Source: Pseudoalteromonas sp. T1lg23B (GTDB lineage Bacteria; Pseudomonadota; Gammaproteobacteria; Enterobacterales; Alteromonadaceae). Taken from it: a DNA stretch of 64,000 bases. Positions within the stretch are counted from its first letter, which is position 1. Each line of letters opens with the position of its first letter. The translations under genes and the position numbers were made by a program. The notes under the pieces are model-generated. The model saw only the letters and a list, made by a program, of their open reading frames with translations. It searched no databases and had not been told where the DNA came from. The stretch lies in contig NZ_PQBZ01000034.1 in the NCBI RefSeq assembly GCF_002964665.1, positions 806,429-870,428 of the forward strand, in the 5' to 3' direction. Of the stretch, positions 26,163 to 35,378 are shown piece by piece.

Positions 26163-27308
26163 TTATGCGCGCTGCGAAAAGCGATTCACCCAAAGTGCTA
26201 TCACACCATCACCGGTTACATTACAAGCTGTGCCAAAACTATCTTGTGCCAGATACAGCGCAATCATCAAGGCTACAGCCGCTTCGTTGAAACCCAGCAT
26301 AGAGGTAAGTAACCCTAAAGCAGACATCACCGCACCACCAGGAGCACCGGGCGCTGCTATCATCACCACTCCCAACATAAAAATGAATGGCAACATTTGT
26401 ATTAATGACGGAACGGCCATAGTTGGCGAAAGGAGCATGACCGCCATGGCACAGGTGACAATTGTGATCGTTGACCCTGATAAATGAATGGTTGCACATA
26501 AAGGCACTGAAAAGTTCGCAACTTCATCATTCACACCATTGGCTTTACTGGCTCTCAATGATACTGGAATAGTAGCAGCACTAGACATAGTACCTATCGC
26601 CGTAAAATAAGCAGGAAGCATATTTTTGATTAGCTCTGCAGGGCTACGCTTAAGCAAAATACCACTTCCTACATACAACACCGTCAACCACAACCAATGC
26701 ATAACAATAGCCGCTACCAAAACGATACCAAAAGTACTAAGCGTATCAACAACCGTACCTGCTACCGCCATTTCAGCAAACACACCAGCAATGTAAAAAG
26801 GCAGTGCTGGAATGATCACTTTAGCCAATAACGCGTCAATCACATCCCTGCCCTGATCAGTGACTTCCTTTAGTGTCGTCAGATTTAATTGGCTGATCCC
26901 GATACCAAAGATAAAAGCCGTTGCTAACGCGGTCATCACGCCCATTAATGGAGGGATCTCAACGTTAATATAGCTTTTTACTTCTATTGCTGATGTGGCT
27001 TCATAACTCAACGCGCCGTCGAAAAAAGGAATAAACGCATTGACCAAAATTACAGCAAGTGTACCGGCAATGATAGTCGAGCCATATGCAAACCCGACGG
27101 TTTTACCAAGCAAGTGACCAGACCCTTTTGGTAATCCGGCAATACCAGACGCAATAAAAAATAGAATAATCAAAGGAATAGTAAAGCTAATTAGTTGGCC
27201 TATTATCACTTTAGCGGTATATAACAGCTCAACCAGCCCCATTGGTAAATAGAGACCAGCGACAATACCACCCAAAATACCAGCAATAAGTTTAAGAATT
27301 AACGACAT
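26163..27308 (-). CDS. Dicarboxylate/amino acid:cation symporter (DAACS family)
   Basis: A 381-residue membrane protein with about 8 hydrophobic segments and two re-entrant-loop-like regions. The serine-rich loop TAIGTMSSAATIPVSLRASK (about residue 240) and the later TITIVTCAMAV and SFGTACNVTGDGVIALWVN are characteristic of the sodium:dicarboxylate symporter family (GltP/DctA/SstT). It probably takes up an amino acid or dicarboxylate with Na+ or H+. It is at the short end of the family (usually 400-440). Its divergent neighbour encodes an outer-membrane protein and does not reveal the substrate. Confidence 0.85.
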   Translation of the reverse strand: MSLILKLIAGILGGIVAGLYLPMGLVELLYTAKVIIGQLISFTIPLIILFFIASGIAGLPKGSGHLLGKTVGFAYGSTIIAGTLAVILVNAFIPFFDGALSYEATSAIEVKSYINVEIPPLMGVMTALATAFIFGIGISQLNLTTLKEVTDQGRDVIDALLAKVIIPALPFYIAGVFAEMAVAGTVVDTLSTFGIVLVAAIVMHWLWLTVLYVGSGILLKRSPAELIKNMLPAYFTAIGTMSSAATIPVSLRASKANGVNDEVANFSVPLCATIHLSGSTITIVTCAMAVMLLSPTMAVPSLIQMLPFIFMLGVVMIAAPGAPGGAVMSALGLLTSMLGFNEAAVALMIALYLAQDSFGTACNVTGDGVIALWVNRFSQRA

Positions 27309-27524
27309 AATACTTCTCTAACTAAAACGATGCGTTGTTGTATCACGTTTTATAGCGCAATTGCCACCAATGGCTGAACATTGAATGTAAACTGTTGTAA
27401 AGTGGGCAATGCGCTAAGTAAAGGACATTTAACTCATTAAACTGCAGACTAACGCGAAAGGTTTGTTAACATTACCTGCATATTATTAAATAGTTGCCCA
27501 CTCTATGACGATATATTTAGCAGC

Positions 27525-29864
27525 ATGATAAACAAAGTTATTTTCGCATTAAGTTCACTCCTTACTTTGAGTGTGAGCGCCAAGGAAACGGTTGAACCAC
27601 TCCCATTTATCGACGCTTCAGCAATAATTGACGGTAAACTTGACGACCCTGTGTGGCAACAAGCCAAGCAAATCGCTATCAATAATGTCACTTGGCCGCA
27701 AGAAAACACACCCAGCCCAGTGACTACCACAGCCTATGTTTATGAAAACGGTCAGTCCTTATTTGTCGCATTTAAAGCGGACGACCCGAACCCAGAGCTG
27801 ATCCGCGCATTCTTTCGAGATAGAGACCGTGCTTGGAATGATGATCTAGTTGGTATCAAGATTGACTCTTTTAACAATAAACGTAGCGCTTACCAGTTTT
27901 TTATTAATCCACTGGGTGTACAACAAGATTCAATTGAAGATGAATTAACCAAGAATGAAAACAACTCTTGGAATGGTATCTGGGACAGCGCTGGGGTCAT
28001 ACATGAACAAGGCTATAACGTTGAAATAGAAATTCCTTTACGTGTCCTTAATTTCGATGATTCCAAGCAAGTTAAACAAATGGCAATGGAGTTTTTGCGA
28101 TTTTTACCAAGAGATCAAAGATTAAGGCTTTCCAGCATGCAGATCTCACACGCTAATAACTGTTGGATCTGTCAAATGCCTCAGTACACAGGCTTTGAAT
28201 CTGCCAAACAAGGCAATAACATTGCCGTTATTCCTTCACTGGTGTTAAGCAAATCTCAAACACGAGACATTGATGGTAGTGATATCGCCGATTGGGAAGA
28301 TAGCGACAGTACTGATCCGAGTTTAGACTTAAAATGGGCTATCACTCCCGACACCACATTGAATGCCACGCTGAATCCGGACTTTTCGCAAGTGGAAGCT
28401 GACACTGGTCAGCTAAGTGTCAACGACAGCTTCAGCTTATTTTTCCCAGAAAAACGCGCATTCTTTTTAGATAACGCCGACTACTTCTCTTCACATTTAA
28501 ATTTGATCCATACCAGAAACATTGCGGCACCTGATTACGGTGTAAAATTATCAGGCAGTAAATCGGGCCATACCTATGGCTTATTTGTTACCAATGACGA
28601 ACACCTTAATGTCATGGTGCCTGGCAACCTCGGGTCAAGCATCGTCTCTTTGGAACAAAAGAGTAACAATGCTGCACTTCGCTACCGCTTTGATATGAGT
28701 GATGGCTTATCAGTTGGTTCTACAGCGACTCTAAGAGACAGTGATGGCTACAAAAATCAGGTCGTGAGTTTTGACACTAAATACCAGCCCACGGCCAGTG
28801 ATACCTTTAACCTTCAGATACTTGGCTCCAACACCAATTACAGCCAAGCGTTCGTGCAGGAGCTGTGTGATGGCGACGAAGGAGATTGCGCCACCTTCCC
28901 CACTGAAACATGCTCCGCAGACCAAGACTGCGATTACAATGAAAGTGTTTTGCGCGTGTTAGAGCAGGATGATTTGAATGGTTTGGGATATCTTGTTGAT
29001 TACGAGCACAACACCAAACATTGGCGTGCGTTCACCAGCTACCAAAGCTTTGGAGCTGATCTTAGAGCCGACATGGGCTTTATGTCTCAGGTTGATTTCA
29101 ATAAATTTTTGACTGGCTTTGAATACCGTTGGTACGGTGAGCAAGACAATTGGTGGAACCGAGCTCGCTGGTATACCGATTGGGATATCACCCATAATGA
29201 TGACGGAGACTTATTAGAAAAAGAGATCCAAACTAATCTAGCCATTGATGGACCTCTGCAAAGCTTTATTGATTTTGGTGTTGAACATAGAAACCGTAGA
29301 GGTTTAAGACACAACAAAGCCAGCCTAAAAATAGACAACAATAGCGACATATTTTCTGAAAATGTGCTCTGGACCTACATGGAGATTAAACCTGTTTCAG
29401 GGCTGTTTGCAGGACTGAATTTAAGAACCGGAAATAAGGTGGACCTTGCAAACAATCGCGTTGGGAAAATGTATTTTGCACGACCTGTTATCAATCTAAA
29501 TTTGGGTAAACACTTTGAGGTGAACTTTAGACATAGTTACGAAACATTAGATGCCGATGGCGCAAAGGTGTACACCGCAAATCTGACCGATGCCCGTTTG
29601 ACCTATCAATTCAATATTAATAGTTATTTACGTATCGCTGTTATCTATACTGATATAGACAGAAATGTCAGTAACTATATTGATGAGGTTGACGCAACTT
29701 ATAAAGGGTTGAGCACACAACTGCTCTACTCATACAAACTGAACCCTCAGACTGTATTCTTTGCAGGTTATGCAGATAATGGCTACCAAGATGATGATCT
29801 GTCACGACTTACAAAAGATGAGAAAACCTTCTTTGCTAAATTTAGTTACGCTTGGCTAATGTAA
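27525..29864 (+). CDS. DUF5916 outer membrane protein with CBM9-like N-terminal domain
   Basis: A 779-residue secreted protein with a short signal peptide (MINKVIFALSSLLTLSVSAK). The N-terminal beta-sandwich (residues about 30-220) resembles the CBM9/DOMON-like fold: IIDGKLDDPVWQQAK, then RNDP-type VAFKADDPNPELIRA. The remainder is DUF5916, a long beta-strand-rich domain with DFSQVEADTGQLSVNDSFSL and FFPEKRAFFL, ending in a C-terminal barrel-like pattern (FFAKFSYAWLM). A four-cysteine insertion at about residues 450-470 (CDGDEGDCATFPTETCSADQ) may bind metal or form disulfides. Function is unknown; the family is widespread in marine Gammaproteobacteria and Bacteroidetes. Confidence 0.82.
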   Translation: MINKVIFALSSLLTLSVSAKETVEPLPFIDASAIIDGKLDDPVWQQAKQIAINNVTWPQENTPSPVTTTAYVYENGQSLFVAFKADDPNPELIRAFFRDRDRAWNDDLVGIKIDSFNNKRSAYQFFINPLGVQQDSIEDELTKNENNSWNGIWDSAGVIHEQGYNVEIEIPLRVLNFDDSKQVKQMAMEFLRFLPRDQRLRLSSMQISHANNCWICQMPQYTGFESAKQGNNIAVIPSLVLSKSQTRDIDGSDIADWEDSDSTDPSLDLKWAITPDTTLNATLNPDFSQVEADTGQLSVNDSFSLFFPEKRAFFLDNADYFSSHLNLIHTRNIAAPDYGVKLSGSKSGHTYGLFVTNDEHLNVMVPGNLGSSIVSLEQKSNNAALRYRFDMSDGLSVGSTATLRDSDGYKNQVVSFDTKYQPTASDTFNLQILGSNTNYSQAFVQELCDGDEGDCATFPTETCSADQDCDYNESVLRVLEQDDLNGLGYLVDYEHNTKHWRAFTSYQSFGADLRADMGFMSQVDFNKFLTGFEYRWYGEQDNWWNRARWYTDWDITHNDDGDLLEKEIQTNLAIDGPLQSFIDFGVEHRNRRGLRHNKASLKIDNNSDIFSENVLWTYMEIKPVSGLFAGLNLRTGNKVDLANNRVGKMYFARPVINLNLGKHFEVNFRHSYETLDADGAKVYTANLTDARLTYQFNINSYLRIAVIYTDIDRNVSNYIDEVDATYKGLSTQLLYSYKLNPQTVFFAGYADNGYQDDDLSRLTKDEKTFFAKFSYAWLM

Positions 29865-29890
29865 TAAGAAATCAAATTTATATTTCTTTT

Positions 29891-29926
29891 GGCTATAAGC
29901 ATATTTGATATATCTTATAGCCATTC
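29891..29926 (+). terminator. Terminator after the DUF5916 gene
   Basis: The 9-bp stem GGCTATAAG/CTTATAGCC (29891-29899, 29914-29922) has an AT-rich loop and is followed by ATTCTTTA, 26 bp after the stop. Confidence 0.6.
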
Positions 29927-29998
29927 TTTACTTCAATTTTATATAAAGCCAAGTAAAGTGTGATGTTAAGTAAAACCTAGAGCACCTAAGGGAACACA

Positions 29999-30967
29999 AT
30001 GTCTAAGATATTCGCAGATAACAGCCTAACAATTGGTCAAACTCCGATTGTAAAATTAAACCGCGTGACAGGTGGTAACGTATACGCAAAGATTGAAGCT
30101 CGTAACCCAAGTTTCAGCGTTAAATGTCGTATCGGTGCTTCTATGATTTGGGAAGCAGAAAAATCAGGTCTTCTAACAAAAGACAAAGAACTTATCGAGC
30201 CGACGTCTGGTAACACAGGTATCGCTTTAGCATTCGTAGCAGCGTCTCGTGGTTACAAACTAACGCTAACTATGCCCAACACTATGAGCCTTGAGCGTCG
30301 CAAGCTACTTAAAGCACTGGGTGCAAACTTAGTGCTAACCGAGGGCGCTAAAGGGATGAAAGGCGCTATTGAAAAAGCGAATGAAATTCAAGCAAGTAAT
30401 CCTGAAAAGTATATCTTGCTACAGCAGTTTGAAAACCCTGCAAACCCTAAAATCCACTTTGAGACGACTGGCCCAGAAATTTTCGAAGCGATGGACGGTA
30501 AAGTTGATTACTTCGTTGCAGGTGTTGGTACTGGCGGTACTATCACAGGAACGACTCGTTATCTGAAAAATGAAAAAGGCCTACAGGTTAAAGCAATTGC
30601 TGTTGAACCTGCTGATTCACCCGTGATCACGCAAACACTTGCTGGTGAAGAAGTAAAACCTGGTCCTCATAAAATCCAAGGTATTGGTGCTGGCTTTATT
30701 CCTGGCAACCTTGATCTCGAATTGATTGACGGCACTGAGCTGGTATCAAATGAAGATGCTATTGCGATGGCCCACCAGCTAATGAAGGATGAAGGTATCT
30801 TAGTTGGAATCTCATCAGGCGCGGCGGTTGTTGCTGCTAAGCGTATCGCTGAAAAGCCAGAAAATGCTGATAAGAACATTGTTGTTATTTTACCAAGCGC
30901 AACCGAGCGTTACCTATCGAGCCCACTATTTGCAGATGAATTCTCTGAGCAAGAGCTTGTACAATAA
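29999..30967 (+). CDS. cysK: Cysteine synthase A (O-acetylserine sulfhydrylase)
   Basis: A 322-residue PLP enzyme making cysteine from O-acetylserine and sulfide. The PLP lysine is K42 in [16 protein letters not shown]. The substrate loop [13 protein letters not shown] (about residues 68-80) and the phosphate-binding glycine loop [13 protein letters not shown] (about 175) are intact. The sequence closely follows E. coli CysK through its length, rather than CysM. It is monocistronic, with a strong terminator 16 bp after the stop. No CysB site was identified upstream. Confidence 0.97.
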   Translation: MSKIFADNSLTIGQTPIVKLNRVTGGNVYAKIEARNPSFSVKCRIGASMIWEAEKSGLLTKDKELIEPTSGNTGIALAFVAASRGYKLTLTMPNTMSLERRKLLKALGANLVLTEGAKGMKGAIEKANEIQASNPEKYILLQQFENPANPKIHFETTGPEIFEAMDGKVDYFVAGVGTGGTITGTTRYLKNEKGLQVKAIAVEPADSPVITQTLAGEEVKPGPHKIQGIGAGFIPGNLDLELIDGTELVSNEDAIAMAHQLMKDEGILVGISSGAAVVAAKRIAEKPENADKNIVVILPSATERYLSSPLFADEFSEQELVQ

Positions 30968-30983
30968 TCAGTATTAATACCGA

Positions 30984-31007
30984 AAAACCGGCGAGAGCCG
31001 GTTTTTT
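30984..31007 (+). terminator. Terminator after cysK
   Basis: AAAACCGGC/GCCGGTTTT with a GAGA tetraloop followed by a T run. Confidence 0.93.
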
Positions 31008-31086
31008 TGTGCCTGAAATATCATGGAAAATTCTTCTTCATTTTCTAAACTTAGAAAATATCTTGTTTATTCAGCCATAAATTGCC

Positions 31087-31986
31087 ATGCGTATTGCTTT
31101 AATCTTAGTTATGGTGCTGCTTACACCGTTAGTATTCGCCCAAAGCGTCACCAATGTCGGTTACTTCAAAGATGCAAGTTATCACCTTGTACAAGGGGTT
31201 GAGTATGAAAATGGTTACCTCTACAACCCCAAAGGAAAAAAACAGCTATTAAGAGTGGTGACGTTGGACTGGCCACCATATATCGGTCAAGCACTGTGTA
31301 ACAAAGGCTGGGTATTTCAATTTGCGGTGGCTGTTCTGGCCGAGCAAGGTTACAAAGTACACGTAGAATTTTTACCTTGGGCACGTGCGGTCAGAGCTGC
31401 CGAAACAGGCAAAGCCGACATACTAATGCCTGAATACTACATTGAAGACTCTGCGCCATCGGATTATGTGTCAGGTAAAACACGTAGAGAAATGTTAGCA
31501 CTATCTAACTCATTTCCCGGTGGAGAAATTGGCTTTCTCAAACGCAAAGGTGACAAAGATAGGTTTGACGGTAATTTACTTTCTTTAAAAGGACAAAAGA
31601 TCGGTGTTGTTCGAGGCTATCAAAACACGCCTGAATTTGATGCCATGATGGATAATGGCGAGTTTGTTATCATCGAAGCGGTAGACGATTTGCAACTAGT
31701 CAAATTACTGGTTGGCAAGCGTGTGGACTTAATTATTGGTGATCCCAAAGTACTACGATTCACTGTTAATTACTCGCAATTGAGTAAACCAGAAAAGGTT
31801 AAACTGTTAAGCAATATCGAGAATGAATCAAAACTATTAAAGTATAACTATTTATACTTTGCTTTGAGCAAAAGTAAACCACAATGGCGACAAGTACTAG
31901 ACGATATTAATAAAAGCCTTTACCAATTTAGTAATAGCGGCGAAACAGATCGTATTATCGAAATGGGCAATTTAGAATGTTTTTAA
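31087..31986 (+). CDS. Periplasmic solute-binding protein, family 3
   Basis: A 299-residue secreted protein with signal peptide MRIALILVMVLLTPLVFAQS. The body matches the bacterial extracellular solute-binding family 3 fold: LLRVVTLDWPPYIGQ at the first strand, LPWARAVRAAETGKADILMP near residue 100, and a second lobe with KGQKIGVVRGYQN and LVGKRVDLIIGDP. No transporter genes are adjacent, which is common for this orphan group in marine Gammaproteobacteria. These proteins may serve sensing or envelope functions rather than ABC uptake. The ligand, probably an amino acid or similar small molecule, cannot be named. Confidence 0.82.
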   Translation: MRIALILVMVLLTPLVFAQSVTNVGYFKDASYHLVQGVEYENGYLYNPKGKKQLLRVVTLDWPPYIGQALCNKGWVFQFAVAVLAEQGYKVHVEFLPWARAVRAAETGKADILMPEYYIEDSAPSDYVSGKTRREMLALSNSFPGGEIGFLKRKGDKDRFDGNLLSLKGQKIGVVRGYQNTPEFDAMMDNGEFVIIEAVDDLQLVKLLVGKRVDLIIGDPKVLRFTVNYSQLSKPEKVKLLSNIENESKLLKYNYLYFALSKSKPQWRQVLDDINKSLYQFSNSGETDRIIEMGNLECF

Positions 31987-32012
31987 AAAAAGCGCCAATA
32001 AGGCGCTTTTTC
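31985..32012. terminator. Bidirectional terminator between convergent genes
   Basis: AGCGCC/GGCGCT with a 5-base loop is flanked by A and T runs. It serves the binding-protein gene (plus) and putP (minus). Confidence 0.88.
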
Positions 32013-32032
32013 ATTCGTCACTCAGTAAAGCT

Positions 32033-33511
32033 TTAGAGCTCACTTTGTACTTTTTTGAACAAGTTTTGAATAGGCTCGCTCGGTGCTGATGTCAGCAGAC
32101 TTACCACGACAATTGTAATTGTTGAGACCACAAACCCTGGGATAATTTCATAAATGATTGAGCTTAAAGTCTCACCATTTATGGTAATAGGTGCGTAAAT
32201 CCATACCAATACGGTTGCGGCCCCTGTTACCATACCCGCTAAAGCGCCAGCAAAATTCATCCGCTGCCAGCACAAGCTTAACAATACCAACGGACCAAAC
32301 GCCGCACCAAAACCAGCCCATGCGTTACTTACCAAGCTTAAGATTGAACTGTCTCGGTCGTAGGCTAGATAAATAGCACACAATGCAACTGCAACGACGC
32401 TAAGACGACCGACCAATACTAGTTCTTTGTCCGTTGCTTCACGATGCACAAAAATCTTATAAAAGTCTTCGGTTAATGAACTTGAGCTCACCAACAATTG
32501 AGACGAAATAGTACTCATAATCGCCGCTAAAATAGCAGCTAAAAGAAATCCAGCGATCAGAGGATGAAACAGTAACTGAGAAAGGATCAAGAAGATGGTT
32601 TCAGGATCGTCAACAACAATACCCTTTTCATGAGAATAAGCTGCACCAAATAGACCCGTACCAACCGCACCTAACGCCGCGATGATCATCCACGACATAC
32701 CGATACGACGTGCCGTTGGCATATCCTTGACACTTCTCACTGACATAAAGCGCACAATAATGTGTGGTTGCCCGAAATAGCCTAAGCCCCAAGACATTGC
32801 AGATACAATACCGATTGCACCACCTGCGCCAACCCATGTCAGCATTTGCGGGTTAACCGCATCTAACGTTGACGATAATGGGGCATCAAGCAATGAATAG
32901 GTGACGACAGGCACCAAAATAAGAGCGATAAACATAATACAGCCTTGCACAAAGTCGGTCAGACTCACCGCAAGGAAACCACCAAACAAAGTGTAAAGAA
33001 CAACGACACCTGTGGTGATGTACAATCCAGATTCATAACTCATACCAAATGAGCTTTCAAATAGTTTGCCTCCCGCAACCACACCCGATGATGTGTATAA
33101 CGTAAAGAACACGATAATCACTAACGCAGAAACAATACGCAGTGCGTTACCTTTATCTTCAAAGCGATTAGCAAAGTAATCAGGAATTGTAATTGAATCA
33201 TTAGCAAGTTCGGTGTAAACACGCAATCTTGGTGCGACCAAGATATAGTTTAGCCATGCACCAATCACCAAACCGATGGCTATCCAAGTACTGCTGAAAC
33301 CGGTAACGAACATGGCTCCGGGTAAACCCATAAGGATCCAGCCACTCATGTCCGAAGCACCTGCTGACAGAGCTGCGACACTTGGTGGCAAACTACGACC
33401 TCCAAGCATATAACCAGAGACATCACTGGTTGATTTACGATAGGCGTACAAACCAATGCCCAGCATAACTACAAAGTACAATACAAGCGAAATTATCGTG
33501 CCTAATTCCAA
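32033..33511 (-). CDS. putP: Sodium/proline symporter
   Basis: About 492 residues with some 12-13 membrane segments, a sodium:solute symporter family member very close to E. coli PutP. Key stretches are SGYMLGGRSLPPSVAALSAG, ASDMSGWILMGLPGAMF (Na+ and proline site region) and GWGLGYFGQPHIIVRFMS-type sequence (here SWGLGYFGQPHIIVRFMSVR). It imports proline with Na+. The frame is open to 33550, but the TTG at 33511 has a near-perfect GAGGAGGT five bases upstream and gives the family N-terminus, so TTG is the start. No putA is in the window. Confidence 0.93.
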   Translation of the reverse strand: MELGTIISLVLYFVVMLGIGLYAYRKSTSDVSGYMLGGRSLPPSVAALSAGASDMSGWILMGLPGAMFVTGFSSTWIAIGLVIGAWLNYILVAPRLRVYTELANDSITIPDYFANRFEDKGNALRIVSALVIIVFFTLYTSSGVVAGGKLFESSFGMSYESGLYITTGVVVLYTLFGGFLAVSLTDFVQGCIMFIALILVPVVTYSLLDAPLSSTLDAVNPQMLTWVGAGGAIGIVSAMSWGLGYFGQPHIIVRFMSVRSVKDMPTARRIGMSWMIIAALGAVGTGLFGAAYSHEKGIVVDDPETIFLILSQLLFHPLIAGFLLAAILAAIMSTISSQLLVSSSSLTEDFYKIFVHREATDKELVLVGRLSVVAVALCAIYLAYDRDSSILSLVSNAWAGFGAAFGPLVLLSLCWQRMNFAGALAGMVTGAATVLVWIYAPITINGETLSSIIYEIIPGFVVSTITIVVVSLLTSAPSEPIQNLFKKVQSEL

Positions 33512-33781
33512 AGTTACCTCCTCAGTTATCAGCACTCTACTCAATGACAATTATCCAGCATTGGCCTTTCTTATTGGCATTAAATAGAGGGCATTATTAG
33601 TGTCGACTGACTATATCATGAATATTCTGCACACCCCAGCATAGTCGATCACGTTTCCCGGTCAACATATGTTCAGTATCCATACAGCTTTGATTAAGTA
33701 AAAACGGTTGATACACAACGTGTCAAAATAATGAATTAGAATGGATTTTGACTATCATTAATAATAGAAGGGTTCTATTTT
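33512..33781. other. Divergent intergenic region between putP and the EAL-HDOD gene
   Basis: It holds the promoters of both flanking genes, but no clear -35/-10 pair or operator could be settled by eye. The only firm elements are the putP ribosome site GAGGAGGT (about 33516-33523) and AGAAGGG (33766-33772) before the EAL-HDOD gene. Confidence 0.4.
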
Positions 33782-35023
33782 GTGGTGTTTATGAACTTTT
33801 ACGCAGCACGGCAACCTATTTTTGACAATAATAACGAACCAATAGGCTATGAGATATTATTTCGTAATGGGCCGAATAATGTCTTCCCGAGTATCAATGC
33901 TGATAGGGCAACTTCTCAATTGTTAGAAGGAAGTCAGTTCTATTTTGAGCTTGCAGAACTAAGTAACCATAAACCTGCATTTATAAATTTCACCTTAAAT
34001 ACCTTACTACTTGGTTATCCATTTATGCTGCCTCCTGAGCATATGGTAATTGAAATTATTGAATCTATTGAGCCTGGAAAAAAACTGCTAAACGCCGTTA
34101 AAGCGCTACACGCCAAGCGCTATCGTATCGCCTTAGATCATTATCGCCATCAATCCGCTTGGCGACATTTTTATCCATACATTAAATATTTGAAAATTGA
34201 TGTTAGCTGTACGCCCTTGCCTGAAATCTATCTCATCATGAAAGAGATTGAACAACACAAACATATAAAGTTGATTGCTGAAAAAGTTGAAAACCACCAG
34301 CAGTTGGATCAATTAAAACAACTTGGCTTTTCTCTTTTCCAAGGGTTTTATTTTGCAAAACCCGAAATGCTCACCAGTAAAATGTTCAGCGCCAGTGAAT
34401 TATCAATCACTCGATTGCTAAGCGAAACAGTTAATGAATATGTTGATATTAAAAAGCTAACTCCTATATTCGAACGAGATATTAATCTTTCTTATAAATT
34501 GTTACGTTACACTAACTCTGCAATATTTAAGAGAAGAACCAAAATAAACAGTATAAAGCAAGCATTGGTAGCTTTGGGTAATCAGGAATTAAAAAGATTT
34601 CTATCACTCACATTTGCCGCGCAAATATCACCAGAAAAACCAGCAGAGCTGATAAAGCTATCTTTAACTCGGGCAAGATTTTGTGAGCAACTGGCGTTAA
34701 ATGCCAACAGTAAAAAATATGTGGGTCCAGCATTTTTAACCGGTATGATGTCGCTGATAGACGCTATTCGAGACGACAGCATGGAAAATATTATGGACAA
34801 GCTGCCATTGGTTGATTCGATTAAACAGGCGTTGGTGAACGGTGAAGGCCCATTGGCACACTTGTTATTGATAGTGCAAAGTTATGAACAAGCGGACTGG
34901 CAAGCCGCACAAGCACAATGTCACGCACTCAACATCGACCCTGATGTCTTACCTTTGGCGTACAACGATGCGCTTAACTGGTGCAATGAACAAATGCAAG
35001 TGCTCGCGTGTGAAATGCATTAG
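33782..35023 (+). CDS. EAL and HDOD domain signalling protein
   Basis: A 413-residue cytoplasmic protein. The N-terminal EAL-like domain (residues about 5-200) starts FYAARQPIFDNNNEPIGYEI but has EIIESIEPG in place of the EAL tripeptide and lacks the full metal-binding set, so it is probably not an active c-di-GMP phosphodiesterase. A C-terminal HDOD domain (about 205-390) contains LSYKLLRYTNSAIF and IKQALVALGNQELKRFLSL. Such CdgJ-like proteins affect motility and surface attachment in Vibrio and Shewanella. The start may be GTG 33782, GTG 33785 or ATG 33791; AGAAGGG nine bases upstream favours 33782. Confidence 0.88.
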   Translation: MVFMNFYAARQPIFDNNNEPIGYEILFRNGPNNVFPSINADRATSQLLEGSQFYFELAELSNHKPAFINFTLNTLLLGYPFMLPPEHMVIEIIESIEPGKKLLNAVKALHAKRYRIALDHYRHQSAWRHFYPYIKYLKIDVSCTPLPEIYLIMKEIEQHKHIKLIAEKVENHQQLDQLKQLGFSLFQGFYFAKPEMLTSKMFSASELSITRLLSETVNEYVDIKKLTPIFERDINLSYKLLRYTNSAIFKRRTKINSIKQALVALGNQELKRFLSLTFAAQISPEKPAELIKLSLTRARFCEQLALNANSKKYVGPAFLTGMMSLIDAIRDDSMENIMDKLPLVDSIKQALVNGEGPLAHLLLIVQSYEQADWQAAQAQCHALNIDPDVLPLAYNDALNWCNEQMQVLACEMH

Positions 35024-35150
35024 TCACAAATAGATTTTTCCCGCTGATAGTCTCTCGCCCAACCTACGCACCTAAGCTCAGGTGCGTTTAGATGCCAAGC
35101 ACTAGATAACTTGTTACACTTGTGATTCTTTTACCGAAAAATGTATTGCC

Positions 35151-35378
35151 ATGTTCGATCAACAAGCGCTTGTCGCTGCTATTAATACGAAAATGCCATT
35201 TGGAAAACACGCAGGCACCCCGCTGTTACTGCTTCCTGAACCCTATGTGGTTTGGTTTAAACAGCAAGGTTTCCCGCAAGGTAAGCTGGGAGAGCAACTG
35301 GCCATGATCTACGAGGTTAAGCTCAACGGACTTGAGCAGCTACTCATGCCTTTATTGCAAACCAAATCTAGCCGTTAA
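35151..35378 (+). CDS. DUF3820 family protein
   Basis: A 75-residue protein with the family core KMPFGKHAGTPLLLLPEPYV and WFKQQGFPQGKLGEQLAMIY. DUF3820 proteins are small, cytoplasmic and usually encoded singly in gammaproteobacteria; the FGKHAG element resembles one seen in exonuclease-associated domains. Function is unknown. The last four bases overlap the convergent fatty acid hydroxylase-type gene, leaving no room for a separate terminator. Confidence 0.85.
   Translation: MFDQQALVAAINTKMPFGKHAGTPLLLLPEPYVVWFKQQGFPQGKLGEQLAMIYEVKLNGLEQLLMPLLQTKSSR

Noticed and set aside
35375..35378. Frame error behind the overlap of the DUF3820 and hydroxylase genes
   Set aside because: Both proteins have normal lengths and the 4-bp convergent overlap (TTAA shared by both stops) is natural.
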